Shown: one piece after another, positions 18,491 through 28,400 of the stretch
Numbering within the stretch: position 1 is the stretch's first letter
How the letters are laid out: each line of letters begins with the position of its first letter
NCBI GenBank assembly: GCA_018823705.1
Contig: JAHJHP010000090.1
Coordinates: forward strand, 1-44,212
Origin: Candidatus Omnitrophota bacterium
GTDB lineage: Bacteria > Omnitrophota > Gorgyraeia > 2-01-FULL-45-10
Length of the DNA: 44,212 nt
Direction of reading: 5' to 3'
Position numbers and translations under genes: made by a program
Notes under the pieces: generated by a model
What the model was told of the DNA's origin: nothing
What the model saw: only the letters and a program-made list of their open reading frames with translations
The model's database searches: none

Positions 18491-19433
18491 TCAAGCGCTT
18501 TATGCGCTTCAGCATGTTAGGGTGAGTACTCATGATCTCCATAAGCCTGTCGCCGAACGATAGGCCCACTCCCTTATTTTGCAATGCCAGCATTTCGGAG
18601 GAGTCTATCGTCCCGTTCTTATCGAGGTCCAGGTCACGGAGGTCTTTAAGCTCTTTCATGGCTCTTGAAGGATCATTCGCGAAAAACGCCTTCATCCCCT
18701 CCACGTCCTTTAAGGCCTCTTTAGGCATCCTGGCAGACCCGTATACGAGTTTATATAGCGCCGACGCAAGATCCGCCGGCCGGCTGCCCAGATCGACCGA
18801 TCCCTTATCCGCGAAATACTCTCTTATTCTCGACGCATATAATACCAGAAGGTTCGTTATAAAATAGAATATGAATGCCGCCATGCCTATGAGGGCCGTA
18901 TTGGCACCGGAACCCCTGCTGCGTCTGTTAAAAAACAGAAACTGCCAGGCGATCCTGTAGAGTATCATCGGTATTACCGAAAGCAGCGTGATCGTAAGCA
19001 CGTCCCTGTTTTTTATATGACTCATCTCATGGGCAAGTACAGCCTTAAGTTCGTTCTCTTTTAAAAGATTCAGGATCCCTTCCGTAACGCATATTCTGCC
19101 GTCCTTCACGGAACGGCCGAACGCGAACGCGTTCGGAATGGCTATCTGCGCGATACCTATTCTAGGGCAGTGCACTTTGGCTTTGACGGCAAGCTCTTTT
19201 ATCATTCGATGAAGTTCCGGATATTCGGCGTCTTTTATATACTTGACCTTCATGGACCATTCGACGATCTTAGGCCCCATCATATACTGGATAAGCATGA
19301 TCACGATCGAAAGTATCAGATAGAAGTAAAAATTAGAAATTCCCGCTCGGGCGCTGACCATGGCTATAATAGCGTACATTATCGCGAAGAGAAGAGCAGT
19401 AGCTATCATCATCCTCAGCCTTAAAGAAAACAT
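18471..19433 (-). CDS. htpX: HtpX-like M48 membrane metalloprotease with EF-hand loop
   Basis: This 320-residue protein starts at ATG 19433 (GGAGAG six bases upstream; the longer in-frame GTG/ATG extension lacks support). Two N-terminal membrane helices (about 8-52) precede the zinc site HEMSH (135-139), and two more hydrophobic segments lie at about 145-165 and 180-205. The C-terminal part contains DLDKNGTIDSSE (269-280), a full EF-hand calcium loop, which is not typical of HtpX. HtpX degrades misfolded inner-membrane proteins, with the catalytic site in the cytoplasm. It lies 22 bases after the ROK regulator. Confidence 0.85.
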   Translation of the reverse strand: MFSLRLRMMIATALLFAIMYAIIAMVSARAGISNFYFYLILSIVIMLIQYMMGPKIVEWSMKVKYIKDAEYPELHRMIKELAVKAKVHCPRIGIAQIAIPNAFAFGRSVKDGRICVTEGILNLLKENELKAVLAHEMSHIKNRDVLTITLLSVIPMILYRIAWQFLFFNRRSRGSGANTALIGMAAFIFYFITNLLVLYASRIREYFADKGSVDLGSRPADLASALYKLVYGSARMPKEALKDVEGMKAFFANDPSRAMKELKDLRDLDLDKNGTIDSSEMLALQNKGVGLSFGDRLMEIMSTHPNMLKRIKRLSEWKAS

Positions 19434-19455
19434 TTGAAGCTCTCCTTTTTTATGC

Positions 19456-20685
19456 TCAGGCCCGTATAAATACTTCCCTGGCGGCAAGCGCCGCGGCGCC
19501 CATAACGATAGCGTTTTCGCCCAGGAGGCTCGGCACGATCTTCACAATGTTCATGGGTTCCTCAAAAGCAAATTTCCTGACAGACTCCTTCAGTGGATCG
19601 AGGAATATATCCCCCGCCTTCTCTATGCCGCCGCCGATTATAACTACCGCCGGATTCAGGAAATTTATAAAATACGCCACCCTCACACCGAGATCCCTGC
19701 CGGCAGAGCGAATTATCTCCAATGCGACCTTGTCATTCTTTCCGGCGGCATCTATCACGTTCTCTTTTGTTATCGCGCCGGCGTCGCCCCCTGCCAGAGC
19801 CAGTATCTCCGTCGGTGTCTTCTTTGATATTGCTTTTCTAGCTTCGAAGACGACCCCCAGATCCACTCCCCACGGCCTCATAAAAGTATGCTTTTTATGT
19901 TGCGCTCTGTCATTGTCTTGAGACGACTTAAGCATTATCTGCGGTTCCCCCGAACAGCCGCTGGAACCTATATAAACGTCTCCATGGACGATTATGCCGC
20001 AGCCCACATCTGAATAAACGTAGATCAGGTTATCGACATCGGCTCCCGGATTCAGCGCTTTCTCGCCGAAGACAGCGCAGGAAGCGTCATTCCCTATAAA
20101 TACGGGAGCGTTAAACCTCTCTTCAATAGCTTTTGTGAGCTTTAGAAAATTTACCTTGGTCCTGCCTCTGGCGGGATCCGTATCACGAATGGTTCCGGAA
20201 TAGTAATCCACTATACCGGAGATACCTATGCCCACCGCCTTTACAGCTTCACGCTCGATCTCGGATTTAACGATCACATCTTCTATTGCGCTCGCGATGC
20301 CCGGCGCCAGATCCTCCATATTGACCGACGGCCTCGGATAGCTGATCTCGGAAACCATCTTTATATTGAGATCCGATACTATAGCCGATATGGTCTCAGG
20401 GCCGATATCCACACCGACGACATATCCGATTCTGGCATTAAGCTCCAAAAGCTCAGGCCGTCTCCCGCCTGACGATATGTCGAGCCCTATCTCGAGCACC
20501 ATCTTCTTATTGATATAATAGTCAAGATAGTTAGTAATCGTGACTATATTGTAGCCCAGGGTCCTGGATATCTCAGCTTTTGAAATAGGGCTGCGCTTAC
20601 GTATTAGCTCCAGGATCGCGAGATTTTTACGTTCCCTGTCCTGCATTATGTGGTACGTAAACATGCCTTCGGATTTTATAGCCAT
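19456..20685 (-). CDS. ROK-family transcriptional regulator (NagC/XylR-like)
   Basis: This 409-residue protein has an N-terminal winged helix (about 15-75; SKAEISRTLGYNIVTITNYL) and a ROK domain with the GVDIG phosphate motif near residue 90 and a C-terminal VVIIGGGI. Such proteins are usually repressors released by a sugar. The usual ROK zinc motif (GExGH plus CxCGxxGC) is not seen: the matching region reads GSSGCSGEPQIML, so sugar binding may be altered. The start ATG 20685 has AGGAGAT before it and overlaps the upstream gene by 10 bases. It follows the sugar permease genes and likely senses the glucan or its product. Confidence 0.85.
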   Translation of the reverse strand: MAIKSEGMFTYHIMQDRERKNLAILELIRKRSPISKAEISRTLGYNIVTITNYLDYYINKKMVLEIGLDISSGGRRPELLELNARIGYVVGVDIGPETISAIVSDLNIKMVSEISYPRPSVNMEDLAPGIASAIEDVIVKSEIEREAVKAVGIGISGIVDYYSGTIRDTDPARGRTKVNFLKLTKAIEERFNAPVFIGNDASCAVFGEKALNPGADVDNLIYVYSDVGCGIIVHGDVYIGSSGCSGEPQIMLKSSQDNDRAQHKKHTFMRPWGVDLGVVFEARKAISKKTPTEILALAGGDAGAITKENVIDAAGKNDKVALEIIRSAGRDLGVRVAYFINFLNPAVVIIGGGIEKAGDIFLDPLKESVRKFAFEEPMNIVKIVPSLLGENAIVMGAAALAAREVFIRA

Positions 20686-21446
20686 TTCGATCTCCTCGCT
20701 TTAGCTACGTATATGTCTTTAATGAATATAGCCGCGCCGGAACTGTTACCTACGGTCAAGCTTCCGAATTCGAATTTTATCGTCGTGATATTGCCCAAAT
20801 CTACCGATTTTTTGACAGGCCTGAAATTTACCTTATAGAGCTGCCACTCACCGGTAAGCCTGGTGGAGAGGTCCCGCTCCATCCTATACGTCTTATTATC
20901 AGAATCCGATATGACGATGCCGAGAAGCTCTCCGCCTGAAGAACCTCTCGCAACAAATTTTAGATCCAGCTTGTTGAGGCCGATCGGTTCTTTCAAATCT
21001 ATCGTAAAATTTCCCCATCCGCTTCCTTTTGCGTTTGAAAGCAGTATATAATCATCGGCTGTCCTTGACCCCAATCCGGCATCTCCCGCGAAAAAAGTCG
21101 TCTTCACGATATCATTATTGACGGATGTGCCCTTTATCAGAAAAACTCCCTTATCTTTCATATTGTCAAAATTTATCTGGCCCCGCTCTACGCTCACTGA
21201 AGGTATCTCGCTCAATATCCTGATCCTGACATCAAGATTGACCTTCGTGACAAAGGCAATTATGGCCAATATGGAGGCGATGCCGGCAATTGACCAGGCA
21301 AGCCTGAGCGCGGCCTTCTTCCGGATATATGATTTCTCCGAGGTCTTAAGATACGTTCTTGTGATCTCGTCATTGAGTGCCTCCTGGAGATCCCTCGTAT
21401 GGGTCTTTCCGGTTTTACTTGTAGTCCTATTCATCGCAAGCGCCAA
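20676..21446 (-). CDS. Membrane-anchored protein with a carbohydrate-binding-like periplasmic domain
   Basis: This protein has about 256 residues. A charged cytoplasmic N-terminus (1-45) is followed by one membrane helix (about 47-66) and a beta-rich domain (about 80-250) ending GAAIFIKDIYVAK. That ending parallels the GLIYIDD..F ending of the binding modules in the neighbouring glucan proteins. The longest form starts at TTG 21446 with AAGGG before it; an ATG at 21434 would remove four residues. It begins right at the end of the permease gene, so it belongs to the transport operon. It may hold a glycan at the inner membrane; no catalytic motif is seen. Confidence 0.6.
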   Translation of the reverse strand: MALAMNRTTSKTGKTHTRDLQEALNDEITRTYLKTSEKSYIRKKAALRLAWSIAGIASILAIIAFVTKVNLDVRIRILSEIPSVSVERGQINFDNMKDKGVFLIKGTSVNNDIVKTTFFAGDAGLGSRTADDYILLSNAKGSGWGNFTIDLKEPIGLNKLDLKFVARGSSGGELLGIVISDSDNKTYRMERDLSTRLTGEWQLYKVNFRPVKKSVDLGNITTIKFEFGSLTVGNSSGAAIFIKDIYVAKARRSKWL

Positions 21447-21447
21447 T

Positions 21448-22332
21448 CTACCCTTTCATCCCCGTCAATTTTATCCCCTCTACAAAAAATCTCTGATTAA
21501 ACAGGAATATTATTATGATCGGCACCATCGTTATCAGTGAGCCCGCCATCAGAAGCCCCCAGTCCGGCTGGGCATACTGGTAGAGCTCCTGAAAATACGC
21601 CAGGCCCACCGGCAGAGTCCTCTTCTCTATGGAGTTCGTAACCAGAAGCGGCCACATAAAACTTACCCAGTTTCCGAGCGACACAAATATCGTGAGCGTC
21701 GCTATGGCGGTATGCGACAACGGCATTATGACGCGCCAGAATATACCCCAAAGGCTGCATCCGTCTATCTTGGCCGCGTCTTCGAGGTCTCTCGGAATAG
21801 TCATGAAGAACTGCCTGAGTAAAAAAGTGCCATAAGCGGAAAATATGGCCGGTATTATGAGCGCTTTATATGTATCGATCCAGCCAAAAGCGCGCATAAG
21901 CGCGAATACCGGTATCATCGTTACGGAGCCGGGTATCATCATGGTGGCAAGATATGCGAAAAATATCTTATCCCGGCCGGGAAACTTCAGGCGCGAAAAC
22001 GCGTATGCCGCTCCCGCGCTCGTCACAACTTGTCCAAGCGTTACACAGATCACGATGAATATGCTATTGGCATAGAACCTGGCAAACGGCACGACCCTCC
22101 ATACATCTATGTAATTTTTCCAATATACGGGGCTCGGGAACCATTGTATATCTCCGACGTTAAATATGAATACGGATGAGTAAGGCTTAAGGGATGTTGA
22201 AAGCATCCATATGAAAGGGATCACCATAGTTACGCCGCCGATAATGAGAAAAGCGTATATGGCGCTCTTATTTAAAAAAGTGCGCGCCCTGCCGCTGACC
22301 AGTTTCTTCTTTATATCATCTCTGTATTGCAT
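21448..22332 (-). CDS. Sugar ABC transporter permease, MalG-type
   Basis: This 294-residue protein has six predicted membrane helices and the cytoplasmic EAA-type loop DAAKIDGCSLWGIFWRVIMPLS, which docks the ATPase. It is of the CUT1 family that imports oligosaccharides and polyols. It pairs with the MalF-type gene 18 bases upstream. No ATPase gene is in the window, so a shared (MsmX-like) ATPase elsewhere is likely. Confidence 0.93.
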   Translation of the reverse strand: MQYRDDIKKKLVSGRARTFLNKSAIYAFLIIGGVTMVIPFIWMLSTSLKPYSSVFIFNVGDIQWFPSPVYWKNYIDVWRVVPFARFYANSIFIVICVTLGQVVTSAGAAYAFSRLKFPGRDKIFFAYLATMMIPGSVTMIPVFALMRAFGWIDTYKALIIPAIFSAYGTFLLRQFFMTIPRDLEDAAKIDGCSLWGIFWRVIMPLSHTAIATLTIFVSLGNWVSFMWPLLVTNSIEKRTLPVGLAYFQELYQYAQPDWGLLMAGSLITMVPIIIIFLFNQRFFVEGIKLTGMKG

Positions 22333-22350
22333 CTTATGCCCTTTGCGCGA

Positions 22351-23295
22351 TCAATAATGTGAATATTGAACCAGTTTACCGCCGAATCTCCAATTAAAGA
22401 CAGTCACCATAAATATCACTATGAATACAAACCAGGCTATGCTCGCCGCATAACCCACATGCTGCCAGCTGTAAAGATGATTATATATAAGGTATTCAAG
22501 CGTGGTGGTTGACCGGTCAGGCCCGCCGCCGGTCATTATGTAAGCCTGCATGAAACCGCCCTGAAACCCGCCTATTACCGCCATCACAAATACGAAAAAT
22601 GTCGTAGGGCTTATCATGGGCCAGGTCACATTCCAGAACTTATGCCAGGGCCCGGCTCCGTCGATCTCCGCCGCTTCGTACAGCTCCCTGGGAACCCCCT
22701 GAAGGGCAGCCATGAATAGTATCATATTGTAACCGCCGAGCATTATCCATAGGCCCATAAACATCAGCGACGGCTTTGCCCATGCAGTCGAAGTAAGCCA
22801 TTCCACCCTGCTGATTGGTATCGCCAGCATATCTCCCACTTTCAGAAAGAGAGTGTTAAATAATCCGAATTCCGAATTATATAACCATGCCCAGAGGAGA
22901 CATATCGCGACACCGTTCGTTATTGTGGGTAAAAAAAATATCGCCCTGAATATGTTTATAAATCTCACCTTATTATTCATGACAAGCGCCAGCCCAAGCG
23001 ATGCCATTATCTCAATAGGGATTATGATCATCAGGAAGAGTGTATTGCCTACGCATTTCCAGAAGAGAGGATCGTTCGCGGTGATGGCCCCGGCTTCCGT
23101 ATGGAAACCGAGAAGATTTATAAAATTCTGTAATCCCACGAATTTGGGGGCGGATAACATGTCCCAGTCGACAAAGCTCAGGACGAGAGATAGAGCGACA
23201 GGCACAAGCGTAAATACCATAAATCCCAATAAGTTCGGGAGCAGGAAGAGGTAGCCGGCCACAGCTTCTTTTTCGGAGCCTCTTATCCTTGCCAA
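22351..23295 (-). CDS. Sugar ABC transporter permease, MalF-type
   Basis: This 314-residue protein has six membrane helices and the EAA loop YEAAEIDGAGPWHKFWNVTWP. It forms the channel with the MalG-type partner (CUT1 family). The start is TTG at 23295 with AAAGGAG at good spacing. The gene sits directly after the GH189-like secreted enzyme, which suggests that products of that enzyme or of GH144 are imported. The only binding protein visible lies about 15 kb away at 38982. Confidence 0.93.
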   Translation of the reverse strand: MARIRGSEKEAVAGYLFLLPNLLGFMVFTLVPVALSLVLSFVDWDMLSAPKFVGLQNFINLLGFHTEAGAITANDPLFWKCVGNTLFLMIIIPIEIMASLGLALVMNNKVRFINIFRAIFFLPTITNGVAICLLWAWLYNSEFGLFNTLFLKVGDMLAIPISRVEWLTSTAWAKPSLMFMGLWIMLGGYNMILFMAALQGVPRELYEAAEIDGAGPWHKFWNVTWPMISPTTFFVFVMAVIGGFQGGFMQAYIMTGGGPDRSTTTLEYLIYNHLYSWQHVGYAASIAWFVFIVIFMVTVFNWRFGGKLVQYSHY

Positions 23296-23368
23296 ATAAC
23301 TCTCCTTTTATAATGTCTGTAATAACCGGCCAACACAATCCCCGGCAGTTAATGTTAATATACCATAA

Positions 23369-25435
23369 TTATTCAAAGAAATCTTCAACCTTTAAGAGTT
23401 CCTCGGCATTTTTAGCTATAGGGTCACTATGGAACCTCTTCCTTATGGCTCCGTCATTGAGATAGTTGTTAATGGCGATAAAGCTCAAAGCCTGGTCCAG
23501 GCATAGATACTCCATAGCAGCCCTGCCGGTAAAAACATCTATCGCGTCATAAAAACCATACTCGCCATATGCATTGAATTTCGCCGCTATGGCCCTTAAA
23601 TTATTAATGGACTCCTTAGGCGTGAATTCGAGAGAAAGAAACGAGGCGTGAGGCGTAATAACGCCTCCCTTGTACCCCTTTATTCCGAGGACTTTTACGC
23701 CATATTCGGAATACCCTCCTCCGGGAACGCAGGACGGAGACATGCCGAATACCGGATAGCCCAATTCTTCCAGCGCGAACTTCACCTGGATCTTCGCGTG
23801 CCGCTCATCATTTAGCCCCAATCCTTTCGGCGCAAGAGCTTTCTCATCTATTATGACCGTCGGCATCAAAGCTTCGAACATGCTCCCGCCCCAACTTGGC
23901 ACGAATTTTATGCCTTTATACTCATAGTAACCACCCCACACTTTGTATCCCAAATATGTTTTTTCTTTCCTATCCCGCGGCATCTGAGTCTGCCATGGCC
24001 AGGTATCGGGAAAAGTTCTCAGCATACGGAACCAGTGATCCTTCGGCACATCACCTTTTCCTATGGCTATGTAACTTATGGCCCTGGGCTCGGTGTATAA
24101 AGCTCCGTATTGATATTCCGAATAATAATCTATATTAGTGTAGAAACCATGGTACATATGCCCTTCGACGGGATCGTAGAAGAACGAGAAGTCCATGGCA
24201 TCCAGTAATTTTTGACATATCGGGTTTAGTTCTTCGGGAAAGGCGTTCTTTGCCACGATGATCCCGGCCGCCAGCCAGCCGCTATCCACAAAAGATATGA
24301 AATTGCTGGTCCTCTGGAATATCGTGACGTCGTAATAATTATAAGGAAACCCGTTGTACTTCTCCAGCTTTTCCACGGACCCTATTGTGGAGCTCAGGCG
24401 CCTCACCGCGTCTTCCTTCGAAATAAACCCGAGGTCGTATGCCGACACCACGCACATAAGATATACGCCGATGTTCGTAACGTTGGTATAGTCCCCTATA
24501 AACGTATCCTCGGAAACCGTGGTCTTTTCATTGAATTGGATATTGTCAAGAGGCAGATCGTGCTCTTTATCCACGATCTTATCGAAGTACTTCCAGGTAT
24601 CTTTGGCGACCGCCAGCAGGAATTCGCGGTCATCTTTCGGAAATGATCTCTTAACAAAGACTTCCCTGGGGAATCCGTAGAGCCTGGCTATGAGGAACCT
24701 GGCAAACTTTTCGCGGTTATTCTCTACATCGGTCTTCTTTTTTTTATGAGGAACCACGTCGGTGATACTGGGCCCGGGCTGCCAGGTCTTTGTGAAGGCA
24801 AAGTCGTCGAAATACAGAACTCCTTCGGCTTTGTCAACGCGCCTTTTCTCAAACGATATCACGAACTCTTTCAGCTCGCGCCAATCCGATATTCCATTCA
24901 TAACATTAAGCGGGATCGATATCTTCTGCCATCTGCCCGTGACGCCTTTTACGACATAGCTTGCCTTTATCGTTTCGTCACGGCCGTCCCGATCTGTCTT
25001 TATCTTTTTAAACTCGATCTTGAATATAGTAGTATAACCTTTATCCTCATCACCTTTAACCCAGAATTCGAAATGATCATAGAGCGATGCGTTCAGGTCG
25101 CGAAGCTGGGTCCAGAAACCGTTCGCGGTGTCATCAGCAGAATTGACGTCGTATTCCAGTTTCAGCGATGAGCCGTTATTTCCGTACCTGACTTTATTAT
25201 CGATAGAGACTGCTATAGACTGGCCCATATCATCCGGAAACTTCTCCCATGTCCCGGACTCTCCGCCCAGATTATTGATAAGGCCTTCTCCGTTGAAATT
25301 CGCGATAGTTTGGGTCGGAAATTCGAGGGATTCCGCGCGGCTCTCTGCCGGAACGGCCTGTGTCGCCGTAGAGCTCATCATGAAGATAAATGAGATGAAT
25401 GGGACAAGTAGAGCTACTCTATATCTGTTGATCAA
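23369..25435 (-). CDS. Secreted protein: binding-like module plus glycoamylase (CGS middle-domain, GH189/GH144-like) domain
   Basis: This 688-residue protein has a signal peptide (1-28) and a binding-like module (about 42-222, ending GVLYFDDFAFTK). A large helical domain (about 250-688) resembles the middle region of cyclic beta-1,2-glucan synthases. Landmarks are LPLDNIQFN, TNVTNIGVYLMCVVSAYDLGF, FPYNYYD, VDSGWLAAG, SWGGSMFEALMP, VFGMSPS and TPHASFLSLEFTP. In classical synthases that part (recently GH189, the cyclising transglycosylase) sits between GT84 and GH94 in one chain; here it is a separate, exported protein. The start is TTG 25435. It lies 16 bases after the GH94-type gene and probably acts on the same glucan. 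Confidence 0.72.
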   Translation of the reverse strand: MINRYRVALLVPFISFIFMMSSTATQAVPAESRAESLEFPTQTIANFNGEGLINNLGGESGTWEKFPDDMGQSIAVSIDNKVRYGNNGSSLKLEYDVNSADDTANGFWTQLRDLNASLYDHFEFWVKGDEDKGYTTIFKIEFKKIKTDRDGRDETIKASYVVKGVTGRWQKISIPLNVMNGISDWRELKEFVISFEKRRVDKAEGVLYFDDFAFTKTWQPGPSITDVVPHKKKKTDVENNREKFARFLIARLYGFPREVFVKRSFPKDDREFLLAVAKDTWKYFDKIVDKEHDLPLDNIQFNEKTTVSEDTFIGDYTNVTNIGVYLMCVVSAYDLGFISKEDAVRRLSSTIGSVEKLEKYNGFPYNYYDVTIFQRTSNFISFVDSGWLAAGIIVAKNAFPEELNPICQKLLDAMDFSFFYDPVEGHMYHGFYTNIDYYSEYQYGALYTEPRAISYIAIGKGDVPKDHWFRMLRTFPDTWPWQTQMPRDRKEKTYLGYKVWGGYYEYKGIKFVPSWGGSMFEALMPTVIIDEKALAPKGLGLNDERHAKIQVKFALEELGYPVFGMSPSCVPGGGYSEYGVKVLGIKGYKGGVITPHASFLSLEFTPKESINNLRAIAAKFNAYGEYGFYDAIDVFTGRAAMEYLCLDQALSFIAINNYLNDGAIRKRFHSDPIAKNAEELLKVEDFFE

Positions 25436-25451
25436 ATATACTCTTCGCGCC

Positions 25452-28400
25452 TCATTTAAAAGGACTATTTTTAACGTCCCTCGTTACGCTCTTTACCTTA
25501 AGTCCGCCGCGCGGGCGATCAAGATCCTTCGGCAGGATCATCTGATTCTTTACCAGCGACGCTCCTATCACGCCTTCCATCGCCTGGCGAAGCATCCAGC
25601 CGGCTGCGCCGGTATATCCATGCCATATCATCCGTCCGGGCTCAAAGTTCGTTAGCACGTCCGCCGCCTGCTTATTCGGCTGGCCGCCATATACCTCAAT
25701 TTCTCCCGGTTTCATATGGGCTATAGGGGATATCTTCAGCCACAGCCTGTATGCAGTCGCCGCATACTCATCCGCTTTTACGCAAAGCCCCTGTCTTTCA
25801 AATTCCTCCGAAATGACGCGCGCGGCCCTGACAAGCCACTGGACACCGTGGCAATACATGCCGTTTTCGCGCACCCCTTCGGGATATTTACTGCTTCTGC
25901 CCAGATATGGTTTCGTATCTTCACGCAGAGCCGGCCATCCGAGCAATATGGCGTTATCTTTTTCAAGGATCTTAAGGGCTGTGTCAAATATGGTAAGCCC
26001 ACGTTCGAAGTTAATGCCGCTGGTCACCGCCCATGACGCCGTAAGCGCATCTATCTCCCATATCCCGCTGTCTTTCAGGCCTATCTCCGTACCGTCATCA
26101 TGTATGGCGCGCAGATATCTGTCGCCCCTCCAGGTTTTTTCCAGGGCGCTCTTCAGAGCATTCATTTTGTTCACGTAGTACTCTTTGCGGGCCTTGCCAT
26201 CTTTGGCCTCTATGATATCGACCATCTCTTTCAGTATATAATAGAGGAAGAACCCCAGCCATATGCTCTCCCCTATGCCTTCCGAACCGATCTCATCGAG
26301 GCCATCGTTCCAGTCTCCGGTCTGGATCAGCGGTAATCCGTTCTTACCTGTCCGCTGGTCCAGGATAAGATCTATCGACCGCATACAGTGCCTGTAAACG
26401 GTATCCGATCTCGTCGTCCTGTGATACATATGCCCCCACCCCTGTTTATTTCTGGGGAGTTTCGCAAAAGGAAACTCGCTCTCCACGTAAGATGTCATCT
26501 CGTCCAATATTGAATTATCACCCGTGGCCCTTATATATTCGGCCACTCCCCATGATAACCATACCGGGTTGTCGGAGGCGTGAGAACGGCAGGAGAATGC
26601 CGTCCGGCCGTCCGTCAGTGTAAAGAACCAGTGGAAAACATCTCCCTGTATAAATTGCTGGGACGCGTGAAGAATGATCTGCTTACGCGCAAGGGCCGGA
26701 TCGACCCAGATCAGGTTCACTGTGTCCTGAAGCTGATCGCGGAAACCGTAAGCGCCGCTGGTCTGATAGAAACCGCGCCTGGCCCAGATACGTTCGGCCA
26801 GCGCCTGATATTTAAGCCAGTTCTGATACCGGTCAAACTCGGGCTGATTGGTCTCGACCTTGATGGTCCCCATCAGGCTTAGCCACCATCGCCGCGTATC
26901 AGCCAACGACTTCTTAGCTCTTTCCGCATCTTTATATTTCCGGATTATCGCGCAGGCGTCTTTCTTATTATCGGCCTGTCCGAGAATGATCGCTATGGTA
27001 CGTTCTCCGCAAGCGGGGATCTCCACGGTTCCGATCAATCCGGCTATCTGAGCGTCATCGGATACTTGAGTTACGTCGGGCTTGCCGCTGCGCACCATGA
27101 ACGGGCGCGCGATATCCCCGTCGGATCCAAAGAATCTGCCGCGCTTTGTCTCAGCGCACTCGCCCGGTATGGACATGGATACAAATGCCGGTCCGGAGCG
27201 GAAGATGTTTCGGGGATTCTGATAAAACAGGGTGTTCATTTCCCTGTCATACCGTCCTCCCAGGGGGCCCGACTTTTCAGGCATGAACCCAAGTACCATC
27301 TGAAAATAAGAAGCTACTTTCATATGTACGGCGTGTCCAGAGCCGTTCCTCACTGTCAACAGGTAAACTCCCGTCGGTTCATCCGGCGGCACAAAAACTG
27401 TAAGTTCGGTCGAAACCGGGCCTTTGGCCATGCGGAATACGGCGCTTCCGTCTACGCTGAATTCGGATTCATATTTAGCGCTCTTATCGTTCAGAGGATG
27501 GTATGTCGGAGAATACCATTCATTGCCGGCCTCGTCATAAAGATAGATGGCTTCAGATGGGATCTCTCTTGTAACGGTATCGGCCCAATCGGGAGTAAGG
27601 CGGTTCTGCTGTGAATTACCATTACAGGACGTATGAAGGCCCCGGTTGGTCACCATCACGGAATGTATGGCATTCGATACAGCATGGTCGATCGGCCTGG
27701 GCGTGTATGGTGTATGGACGATCAATGAATTTCCGTCCTCGGAATGTGTAGAGTATGGCTGCGGAGTCCCTTGCGGGATCTCTCCGTGGCCAATCAATAA
27801 CGATCTCTTCTTTTCCGGCGCTTTCGCGGTGGAGTGCGCGCCCTGCGGATTCAGGTGTTCCTTAATAAGCTCAATGGCTTTATCCTTGTTCTTAGCATAC
27901 CCTATCATAAGGCGCACCGTCGCGGAAGCTTTTGGCCCTACCGCGGCATCTACGATGAAACTTCCGATAGGATCGAACGTCGGATACCCGATAGTATCAT
28001 GGCTGGGCATAAAGTCAAGGTTCTCCATTACGCGCGGGCTCCAGATGCTCCTGGCGCGGCCGATAAAATCGACGCGTGAAGTCAGAAACCCTTCCGTGGG
28101 AATATCTGATGCCAGTATCCCCGTCGACTTGGTAGCCTTCTGCCACGACAGGATAGCATTCACCGCGCCGGCATACTCCATTTCCGGATAGAGCCTGGCG
28201 TACTGCGTATGAAATCTGTCGTGTATCCCGCCGTTCAGCACCCACTCCAGATAAGGTATGATCTTTAAACGGCGCGCTCTATCGGTCAGGTTCTCGACGG
28301 TTACCTTCCATATTTCCACAGGGGAATCCTGATCCGGCAGACTGATATCAACGGTCGTCCTGACTTCATTGCTAACGTTCGTAATTTTCAGGGAATCCCC

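Noticed and set aside
27066-28191. Long plus-strand open frames opposite the GH94-type gene
   Set aside because: They overlap the strongly conserved GH94 region on the other strand. Their composition is what antisense frames of such genes look like, and they lack start signals.
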